Shown here in pieces: positions 23,759 through 33,000 of a stretch of DNA of 64,000 bases. The position numbers were made by a program, and so were the translations under genes. Where the stretch lies: NCBI GenBank assembly GCA_030248215.1, contig JASANG010003629.1, forward strand, positions 254,501-318,500, given 5' to 3'. A model generated the notes under the pieces. That model had not been told where the DNA came from and did no database searches. It saw only the letters and a program-made list of their open reading frames with translations. Source of the DNA: Enoplolaimus lenunculus. Taxonomy: Eukaryota; Nematoda; Enoplea; Enoplida; Thoracostomopsidae. Numbering within the stretch: the stretch's first letter is position 1; the number at the start of each line of letters is the position of its first letter.

Positions 23759-23954
23759 GACCCATGTGAAGATCATAAGTGCAAAACATTCTGATGGACT
23801 GTAATAGAGTAACCATAAGCTTAAAGACCAATTTTTTGCTTAGGTTTAGGTTTAGGCCTAGGCTTCGGTATAAGCTCATTCTTACACATAGGCTTAAGCT
23901 TATCCTTAGAAATGTGCTTATACTACTGTTACGGCCCAGTTCAATACATTGACC
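23759..23954 (-). mobile_element. MITE-A copy
   Basis: GACCCATGTGAAGATCA at the left, TTAGG-type hexamers and the GCTCATTCTTAC block inside, CAATACATTGACC at the right. Confidence 0.75.
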
Positions 23955-24661
23955 CTCAAACCTTTAGCTTGAGGATAGACAGGTTGGAAAAATGCACCAT
24001 AGCTGAAATATATTTTGTCCGCAAACTTAAAGTGGAAACTTCAGAGCAAAACACTGAGTGTTTTCGTTTTGTTTCACGTACGTCACTCTAACGTTTCATT
24101 TAAGTTTAATGATTTGGAATAAGCACTTTTTGCCCACCAACATGGTATTAAATATTCATTACTTAAAGACGTAAGAAATAAAGTTTTTGCACCGCAACTA
24201 TACTTTAAACTATTCCAGGTTTCAACGTTTCTTTGTTTCGATTCAACTGAACTACGTCGGCGTTGTGCACAAACCGGAACACCGGTTAATACGAATAAAC
24301 AATCGGTATACATATTTTTAGCCAAAACTATTTTGAAATACAAACCTTGAGTCGCAAGCAATTTTTGACCCAAATTGGAGTATGAATATGGAAATATTTA
24401 TAAATATATATTATAAATATATTTTTATATATACAAATATATACTTTCATATTATATATACATATATATTGCAAAAAGTATGTTGCAAGGGTCAGCTCTC
24501 TAATTCAAGAACAAATCTTTTAAGTTACATGTTACAAGTTCTACAGAACTGGTGTTACTTATACGGCTAAGCCTGTTGGCCTCAAAGGAAACGTTGTTGA
24601 AATTTCAACAAATTTATACTGCTACCTACTGACACTAATCAAAAGGCCCCTGTTTGTTTTA

Positions 24662-25195
24662 TTGGCCCAACAGCCAGGGTGCAACCGCAATGCCGGGTTC
24701 GGTACGGAAATCTGGTATTTTTCACTATTCGGTTCCGGTAAAAAAACTCCGGTATTTTTTCACCGGAATTTTCCGGTATTTTTCGTATTGAAAATGGTTC
24801 TTTCGGAAATTTAGAACAATTTACATATTATTCTAACCTATTTTTCTTAAAATGTCCGAGCGTGTATTGCCAAAATTTTCAATTTGTGCCATACTACATA
24901 ATTTATCATGCGTTTCCAGCTACTACATTTGTTTCAGGATTTTGGCAGTATAAAATAGCGTTGAAAGTAAATTTTTCGATAACAAGTATTTTTTGTTTTC
25001 CGGCTCCGGCTCCGGTTTCGGTATTTTTTTAACTTTCCTGTTCCAATATTTTATAATTCCGGTTGCACTCGGCCAACAGCAGCATAAGCATATTCCTAAG
25101 CCTAAGTTTAAGTCTCAGCGTAAAGATAAGTCTAAAACTAAGCCTAAACAAAAAGTTAGTGTAAAGTTTTAGCTTGGCTCAATGGCTATATCGCA
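24662..25195 (+). mobile_element. MITE-A remnant split by a nested element
   Basis: TTGGCCCAACAG on the left resumes at 25075 as CCAACAGCAGCATAAGCATA, followed by CCTAAG hexamers and AGTTAGTGTAAAGTTTTAG. The gap is the CAGGG element at 24675-25072. Confidence 0.65.
24675..25072. mobile_element. MITE-O (hAT-like) with perfect 8-bp duplication
   Basis: Starts CAGGGTGCAACCGCAAT and ends ATTCCGGTTGCACTCGG. Flanked on both sides by CCAACAGC. The interior repeats CCGGTATTTTT and its reverse. A CAGGG terminus plus an 8-bp duplication are hAT marks. Confidence 0.85.
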
Positions 25196-25203
25196 GCAAA
25201 ACT

Positions 25204-25344
25204 ACCAATGTATAGAACATGGCTGTAACAGTAGTATAAGCATATTTCTGAGCCTGAGGGTATGCAACAAATTTGTCTAACGCTCAAGTTTACTCTATGG
25301 CAGTACCAGAGAAAAACGTTCCGCCCCTGATCTTTACAGAAGCC
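25204..25344 (+). mobile_element. MITE-A copy
   Basis: ACCAATGTATAGAACATGG, then CAGTAGTATAAGCATATTTC, and right end GTTCCGCCCCTGATCTTTAC. The hexamer tract is reduced. Confidence 0.7.
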
Positions 25345-25584
25345 AGCAAAATTTGGACGCATCTTAAAGTAACGCAGACCAAGCAAAGAATGAAAATAGT
25401 GTAATTTTAGGTACGAAAAGAAAATTAAGTTGTGACAATTAGGATAAGTTTCACACTGTGAAATTGTATAAGCTAACAGAGAGCGTAAAAGCTAAAGACA
25501 AAATTTACAAATCATGTGACCAATTTGGGTAACAAAAGCACAGCTGGAATATAGGTTTGAAACACACTTAGCCAAGCAAAATAA

Positions 25585-25766
25585 GGCCAATGTTACTTTA
25601 AGGGGCGTAGATTAAGCGTATTCCTAAGCTTAAGCCTAAGCGTTGCAAAAATGTGTTCCTAAGCCTAAGTCTAAGCCTAAGCAAAAAGTGTAACCTAGAA
25701 TCTAAACCTACTTATTCTTTTATGGACCCACCAGAAACCTGGACGCCCCTTAAAGTAACATGAGCC
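25585..25766 (+). mobile_element. MITE-J copy
   Basis: GGCCAATGTTACTTTAAGGG and TTAAAGTAACATGAGCC ends. Flanks CAAAATAA and CAAAATTG (6 of 8). CCTAAG hexamers, then GTAACCTAGAATCTAAACC inside. Confidence 0.85.
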
Positions 25767-25837
25767 CAAAATTGTATGCCCAAACTCGTAGTAGTTCAGA
25801 TTTTGATTGTATTGTCGAGAACCAAATTATGACTTTG

Positions 25838-26034
25838 TGCGAATGTAAAGATTAGGGACGGAACGTTTTTCTGCGGAACTGCAATAGAGTAAACTTAAGC
25901 GTTGGACTAATTTTTGCTTAGGTTTACGTTTGGGCTTAAACTTAAGTATAAGCTCATTCTTAAAACTAAGCTTTGGCTTAGGCTTAGGAATACGTTTATG
26001 CTACTGTTACGACACTGTTATATACACATTGGCC
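25838..26034 (-). mobile_element. MITE-A copy
   Basis: GAATGTAAAGATTAGGGACG at the left, degenerate TTAGGC hexamers inside, CACATTGGCC at the right. Confidence 0.75.
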
Positions 26035-26293
26035 AGACTATGTGAGACTATTTAGACAAGAATACATATATTATCTATTTCTGAGTGCTATAAAATGTAG
26101 CAGCGCACGTTTCGTTTATCCCCTCCAACCTAAACTGCTGGGGTCGGTTCGTCTTATATATCCAATATACATTGTACTTTGATGCAACAAGAATGGACAA
26201 TCCTAAAAAAAAGACGAACTACGCAAAATAAACTACCAAACAACCGAAAACAAAACCCACCAAAAACCAAACTGATGCCTATTAATACTTCAA

Positions 26294-26390
26294 TAAGAGT
26301 ATGCAACTGAGTACATTCTGTGTAGAAAACCGTGTGCCCGGAACGTGTCGCGCTTTTGCCTTAAACCGTATTTATAGGGGGTTGAAACCG
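26294..26390. mobile_element. MITE-K fragment
   Basis: ATAAGAGTATGCAACTGAGT, then ACATTCTGTGTAGAAAAC and a decayed GCGCTTTTGCC. Confidence 0.5.
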
Positions 26391-26456
26391 TAAACGATGG
26401 AGCGTCAATGTTTTTATCAAATTTTGGTTTCTTTTCATGCTTACGTGTTTTCTATC

Positions 26457-26621
26457 GGCCAATGTAAAAAACATGGGCGGAACAGTATTATAAGAGTATT
26501 CCTAAGCCTAAGCCTAAGCCTAAGCCTAAAAGCTAAGCAAAAAAATGATCTAAAGCTTATATAAGTTTACTCTATTGCAGTCCCACAGAAAAACGTTCCG
26601 CCCCTGATCTTTACATGTGCC
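26457..26621 (+). mobile_element. MITE-A copy
   Basis: GGCCAATGTAAAAAACATGG and CTTTACATGTGCC ends. Flanks TTTCTATC and TTCGTATC (6 of 8). Four CCTAAG hexamers, then ATCTAAAGCTTATATAAG. Confidence 0.85.
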
Positions 26622-26692
26622 TTCGTATCTGGCGAATCCCCCATAAATAACGCGTGACGGTACTTTTCGCACCGCGCATATTTTAGAAAGGT

Positions 26693-26850
26693 AAACACTC
26701 TTGTCCAAGGAGTCCATTAATCGACACTTGCATAAAACAAGAGTGTACAGTAACTCTTCGACAAGAGTGTACAGTAAAACTCTTGGACAAGAGTGTACAA
26801 TAACTCTTGGACAAGAGTATACAGTAACTCTTAGACAAGAGTATGAAGCT
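26693..26850. repeat. 24-bp tandem array built from a MITE-K end motif
   Basis: About six imperfect copies of ACAAGAGTGTACAGTAACTC. The last one runs into a K-like end (CAAGAGTATGAAGCTGGGT, then ACATTCTGTG). Confidence 0.75.
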
Positions 26851-26883
26851 GGGTTTATAATACATTCTGTGCATAAAGGATTG

Positions 26884-27058
26884 GGCCCATGTATAGAACA
26901 GGGCCGGAACAGCAGTATAAGCATATTCCTAGCCTAAGCGTATGGAAGAGCCTATTCCTAAGCCTTAGCCTAAGCCTAAGCAAAAATTGGTCTAAACTTA
27001 AACTGGCTCTATTATAGCCCATCCGGAAAACGATCCGGCCCTGTTCTTTACATGAGCC
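26884..27058 (+). mobile_element. MITE-A copy
   Basis: GGCCCATGTATAGAACAGGG and TGTTCTTTACATGAGCC ends. Flanks AAGGATTG and AAGGTGTC are a weak duplication. CCTAAG hexamers inside. Confidence 0.85.
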
Positions 27059-27418
27059 AAGGTGTCCCTGCGACAATTTTATAAGTTTACAAGTTTTTTT
27101 TTTCAAAATCTATACTTTTATTAAACTTTCAGGGTACAAGTCATAAATAAACTGCGAGCAGTTGGCACATGGCAGCCTGCAACCGGGAGCTACAGAAATG
27201 TCAAAGCCACAGCCGGAAGTCCGCAATTTTTTCAGAGCCGGAGGTGAAGCGAAACTGTTTGCAAACATATTATCTAATTTGAAATTTACAATAAAACGTT
27301 GTTAAAAACCTGCTTTTATTTACAAGATTTATAGAAATATTTCGGTAACTGAAACCTAGAAAATTGTCCCAAGTTACAGACAAATACACAGCTTATATTT
27401 TAAAATTATGGGAACTCT

Positions 27419-27560
27419 GGCAAATGGACAGAACAGGGCCATTACATTAACTATATGCATATACATAAGCGTAAGCCTAAGCAAAAATTAGTCTAAAGCT
27501 AACGTTTACGCCATTGCAATCCAGCAGAAAAACGTTTTGCCTCTGATCATTACATGGGTC
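27419..27560 (+). mobile_element. MITE-A copy, short
   Basis: GGCAAATGGACAGAACAGGG, reduced hexamer tract, AAAAATTAGTCTAAAGCT, then CTGATCATTACATGGGTC. Confidence 0.7.
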
Positions 27561-27802
27561 GACCTTCAGAAAAGAATCGAGTCAGAACCAGAATCGAAAG
27601 TCCAATACAGGATCCGGAAGCAAGCTTCCGATTGTACCCTACAACACAATTGTATATTTGTTCAAATTACTATATCTTTATCGGCTCTTATTTAATAGCA
27701 GCCGGTACTACAATGATCACCAACATAAAGAATATTATCTCATTCTCGTAACACAACACCGAGAACCGGTTGACAAATTGCTCACCGGTAAATGTCAAGG
27801 AA

Positions 27803-29033
27803 CATTTTTGCCATCCATCAAATTTACACAAGCGTACGACAAAGTAAACCAGTACTGACGAATGTTCATTTGCCAAAAATACAAAAATGGCAAACCGTTG
27901 CACGCATTTGCAATTATTTGTCTCGCAGGCTTTCACAGACAAATAACTGCAAATGCTTGGACCATTTTTGCAATCCATCAAATTTACACAAGCGTACGAC
28001 AAAGTAAACCAGTACTGACGAATGTTCATTTGCCATAAATACAAAAATGGCAAACTGGTCCAAGCATTTGCAATTATTTGTCTCGCAGGCTTTCACAGAC
28101 AAATAACTGCAAATGCTTGGACCATTTTTGCAATCCATCAAATTTACACAAGCGTACGACAAAGTAAACCAGTACTGACGAATGTTCATTTGCCATAAAT
28201 ACAAAAATGGCCAACTGGTCCAAGCATTTGCAATTATTTGTCTCGCAGGCTTTCACAGACAAATAACTGCAAATGCTTGGAGCATTTTTGCAATCCATCA
28301 AATTTACACAAGCGTACGACAAAGTAAACCAGTACTGACGAATGTTCATTTGCCATAAATACAAAAATGGCAAACTGGTCCAAGCATTTGCAATTATTTG
28401 TCTCGCAGGCTTTCACAGACGAATAACTGCAAATGCTTGGACCATTTTTGCAATCCATCAAATTTACACAAGCGTACGACAAAGTAAACCAGTACTGACG
28501 AATGTTCATTTGCCAAAAATACAAAAATGGCAAACCGTTGCACGCATTTGCAATCATTTGTCTCGCAGGCTTTCACAGACAAATAACTGCAAATGCTTGG
28601 ACCATTTTTGCAATCCATCAAATTTACACAAGCGTACGACAAAGTAAACCAGTACTGACGAATGTTCATTTGCCATAAATACAAAAATGGCAAACTGGTC
28701 CAAGCATTTGCAATTATTTGTCTCGCAGGCTTTCACAGACAAATAACTGCAAATGCTTGGACCATTTTTGCAATCCATCAAATTTACACAAGCGTACGAC
28801 AAAGTAAACCAGTACTGACGAATGTTCATTTGCCAAAAATACAAAAATGGCAAACTGGTCCAAGCATTTGCAATTATTTGTCTCGTAGGCTTTCACAGAC
28901 AAATAACTGCAAATGCTTGGAACATTTTTGCAATCCATCAAATTCACACAAGCGTACGACAAAGTAAACCAGTACTGACGAATGTTCATTTGCCAAAAAT
29001 ACAAAAATGGCAAACCGTTGCAAGCAATTGCAG
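27803..29033. repeat. 160-bp satellite, about eight units, each with a 27-bp-stem hairpin
   Basis: AATTTACACAAGCGTACGAC recurs at exactly 160-bp spacing (27821 to 28941). Each unit carries an inverted repeat of about 27 bp (GGTCCAAGCATTTGCA arm, one mismatch) around a 13-nt loop, plus a shorter TTTGCCA/TGGCAAA hairpin. Most units carry CAAACTGGTCCAAGC; the first, fifth and last carry CAAACCGTTGCA. 160 is not a multiple of three, so overlapping open frames of about 100 codons are artefacts. The array lies about 110 bp beyond the innexin stop codon. Confidence 0.95.
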
Positions 29034-29142
29034 TTAATATTACAGTGGTGTGTGTAAGCTTGTGAGACGTTATGATGCTCGCTAATTAAGAATTGCTAAT
29101 TTGGTAGCCAGGCGTTGTTGTTAACTAAAGCGCAGCCGTTCG

Positions 29143-30045
29143 CTAAACAAAAGTGAAATAACCGTCAGGTTTATTTCGACGTGCGCTCGATTTTCGTTGA
29201 TGCGCTGTCGGTAGACGACCCGAGCAAGCGGTTCCTTCTGCACCGGTTTGTTGCATAGCTGCCCCAGCGGCGAATTGTGGATGTGAATAGTTAGCCATTT
29301 GCGCAAACGGTGCCACATTTGTAGGTCCATTATTTTGAGAATGTATCTGGTGATGGTGTCCAGACGATAGCCACGATTTAAGATTAAAGGCTTCCGCAAA
29401 TTTTGACCCTGTCCCAGGAATACTGACCCCGGAACTTGTCATAACGTTAATCGGAGTAACGAGCGATGTCGGATGGGTGATCGTTGTAGATTCGTACGCT
29501 TCTATCGGTGATTTGCGGCCTTGTTCGTGAAAATCGTGCCATAGTGTAACAATTACATCAGTTGCAATAATTTCGCCAGCATGTGCCGATATCATTCGTA
29601 AACAAAACACACCGTCTGCACCAAGAAATTTCACCAAAAATTTCCGGACCGACTGCCCGTCAGCAGATATCATATCCGGTGACGCGGCGAGGTATTTGCG
29701 AACGAATCGCTCACGTTGTCCCGGAAACGACGCCAGAAACGTCCAATGAACCAGCGATCCGGCGGATATGCATCCGATGGCGAGAAACCAAAACCAAAGG
29801 AATAAAAAAATTTTTTCATTAAACATATTAATCATTAGAACACACTGAACTGTGTAATGATGAACGTTGCCGAGAACGCGAATTTCAAAGTCACACATGG
29901 TAACGCGTGGAAAGTTGCCACTTTCTTGCCATTCTCGGCCGTGGATCAAATCGTTGAGGATTTCAAAACCGTAAAACAAACTGCCGGTATTCAAAAAGTG
30001 AGTCAAAAGTAGAATTTGGCAGAATAGATTGACGGCGTAAAGCAA
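29143..30045 (-). CDS. Innexin exon 4 (TM3, loop 2, TM4, C-terminal tail)
   Basis: Acceptor ATATTTTAG followed by TTG CTT TAC, so the exon opens with LLYAVNLF and not a start codon. It encodes residues 204-503 to a TAG at 29143-29145. It holds [16 protein letters not shown], the [14 protein letters not shown] block and the cytoplasmic tail ending DGYFTFV. Confidence 0.95.
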   Translation of the reverse strand: MLYAVNLFCQILLLTHFLNTGSLFYGFEILNDLIHGREWQESGNFPRVTMCDFEIRVLGNVHHYTVQCVLMINMFNEKIFLFLWFWFLAIGCISAGSLVHWTFLASFPGQRERFVRKYLAASPDMISADGQSVRKFLVKFLGADGVFCLRMISAHAGEIIATDVIVTLWHDFHEQGRKSPIEAYESTTITHPTSLVTPINVMTSSGVSIPGTGSKFAEAFNLKSWLSSGHHHQIHSQNNGPTNVAPFAQMANYSHPQFAAGAAMQQTGAEGTACSGRLPTAHQRKSSARRNKPDGYFTFV

Positions 30046-33000
30046 CTAAAATATATATGGAATATATCTTGTTAGCTAATCTATAAATTATATCAAGAGT
30101 CGATAATGACAAAAGTGTGCAACTCTTGTGGACCCGCATGGTACAAAATGTACCGCCGGGCGTTGCGTTTTTGGCCGACCCTTATTATTTAGAGTGGGGT
30201 CGCTATCACATGAATACCTCTAAATTAAACTATAAGGACAGCTTGTTTGACGTCGTATACACAATGTTCCAAGGTTCGTACCGGTTGTGCCCCCACTAAA
30301 TAAGGGGGGGTAGGGCAAAAACGAAACGCGTGCCGGGATATTCTTTTCTACACAGAATGTGACCAGTTGCACAATCTTCTTAAATAGCGATTATCCACTC
30401 TTGATGATATATATGTATGGACGACGTCAGTGCTGTCCCAATTAAAGAATGGAATGGCAGAACAGAATGGTAAGGTGCAAGGCGGTTTGGAAAATAAATC
30501 AAAGTCAGTCCATAGCCAAATACCAAAAGGACACTTGTGATGAGGCAAAATAAATTTCAGTTCCACGCTCTTGTTCGGGCCGCTACAGTACCATTAAAAA
30601 TACTGGTGATCTACGTCAACTGTCTACCCCTGGCATTAACATACGGCATTGATTCCACACACAAGAATTATTAGAAACACTTCGCCTGCATGCAGGCGCG
30701 TATACCAGGTTAAAAATTTTCTAGGGGGCCAAAATTTTTTCATTGGAGCTGAGCCACCCCCTACCCTCCATTTTGGCTACATGCCGGTCACAACAGTTCT
30801 ACTGAGTCAACAAAACCACATTTTCAGCTGATTTCGAAGAAACCTTTTACATTTTTGAAGTCCAAAAAAATTTTTTTACATCCGGTTATTCCCTACCGAT
30901 CTAAAAGCTGAAATTCCGGATACGTTCCTGTCCCCCCCCCATCAGGACACAAATAATAGAGTGACATTGCTTACTTTGATAACCAAATATAACGCAGTAA
31001 CAAACGCTCCGCATCGCCTTGTACACGACGCGTCGATCACACCGGCTTTGCACAATGGTCGACCCCCGATTTGGTGTTGCAGTTCAAGTGCGTCCTCAAT
31101 ATGAGCTGCAATACTGTGTATTGTTGACGCACGAGCTTCTGAGTCCAACATTCGAGCATCGCACGCCATTTGGCAAATACCTTGAATATTGATTCCTGAA
31201 AATGATGGAAAATATATATCTCAGGGATTAATACTATAGTGAACCGAATAACAGGGAGTGGGGTAATATGAGGGGGGTTCCCCATTTTGAGTCGAATCAG
31301 TAGGAGTCCGTATCTCGAATAAGCGTCCGTAAGCGACTAGCGTCCCAAAATCCTAATTTGTGTCCATGAAGGTCAGTTAGTCCTAATTGTTGTGCATAAA
31401 TGACTCCAGGACCAAATAAAATTGAGTTCGAATCTTTAAAGCGTACTTAAATTTTGAAACTAAATTCCTCAGTACAACATTGCATGATCGCTCAAGCTAT
31501 TGACGCCTGACAAATAATGCAGTACCGGATATATATCAGTAAACGAAGGATGGGTTAAAATAAATAACAGTTGATAACCGAATAACAAGGTAGGGGTACC
31601 CTCTGGAGAAGCCAAATAAATTTCAGCCCCCCCCCCCTCTTATTCGGGTCACTACAGTAGCAGGCTCGTAGCCAGACCGGGCCATGGGCCTCAGGCCGCC
31701 ACCCCTGGAAGAACTGAAAACCCTTATATTCCTGTGTTGAAAATTTTTAGCCCTCCTAGCAAGGTGAGCTGGCTATGGGCATGATACGCAACACGAAATG
31801 AGAAAGTATAAAAGCATATGCCTACAGTGAATTTATGCGTATTGATTATCTATCACTGACGGGTTTAAATGGAGTGACATTTAAATTTTTGGCAAAAATT
31901 CCGGTTGGTTATCGCTCGTGAATTTTCATATTATCCAGCGATAACCCGTCAAAAATTTCTGGATCCACTACTGTTTTGCTCCATAGTCCCATACACGCGT
32001 CGAAGCATCCGTCAAATAAGCTCTAATTATAGAAAATCTTGCGAGCGAACCGAACGATAGCTCGAGTTCATGTTGTTTTCACTCAAAGTTCTCAAAAAAT
32101 GACTTCTGCAAAAAATGTTTAGTCAAATGACTGTCTTCAAAATAGGGTTTTTGGGACTACTCAAATTGAGTCAAAATTCGGATCCGCCAGTGTCAATTTC
32201 GACTCACTGGGTCGCACGTTTGATTCAGGCGGAGTCCATTTTTTTCTCAGTTGTGTGCGCTGTACCACAGAGCCTATTTCGGAGAGAGTCACTTTGACTC
32301 ACCAGTTTTTGCAGTGTGAGTGACTTAGAGACTAAAGCGGTAAGGCCTAGGTTTAGCTTTAGGTTTAGAATTAAGATTACGCTTATGTTTAGGCTTCTAT
32401 TTAGGCTTTCGACGCTTAAATTAATTTAGGATTACGTTAGACTTACGACTTAGGGTTAGGTTTAACGCTTAATAAGCAGATCCTTACGCTTAACATGCGT
32501 TGTATATTTAGGTTTGCACTTAGGCTTTTAGGCTTAGGCTTATGTAGGATTACAATAGTCTTACGACTTGTATTAGGCTTCAGGCTTAATAACGAGGTCC
32601 TGACAATTAAATGTGTTGTATGTTTAGGATTGCAGTTAGGTTTTTAAACTTAGACATATTCACAAGACGTTAGATTTTCGACTTAGCGTTAGGCCTTATG
32701 CTTAATAAGCAGGTCCTTATAATTAAAGGGTTAGGTTTAGGCTTAATAAGCAGGTCGTTATAATTAAAGTGTTAGGTTTAGGCTTAATAAGCAGGTCCTT
32801 ATAATTAAAGGGTTAGGTTTAGGCTTAATAAGCAGGTCCTTATAATTAAAGGGTTAGGTTTAGGCTTAATAAGCAGGTCGTTATAACTAAAGGGTTAGGT
32901 TTAGGCTTAATAAGCAGGTCGTTATAATTAAAGGGTTAGGTTTAGGCTTAATAAGCAGGTCCTTATAATTAAAGGGTTAGGTTTAGGCTTAATAAGCAGG

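Noticed and set aside
27803-29033. CRISPR-like regular spacing
   Set aside because: Units are contiguous with no unique spacers, and the context is a eukaryotic gene with spliceosomal introns.
27688-29037. Series of about 100-codon frames on both strands (PFLYLWQMNIRQYWF and similar)
   Set aside because: All are the same 160-bp satellite unit read repeatedly; the unit is not a multiple of three, so the frames cannot form one protein.
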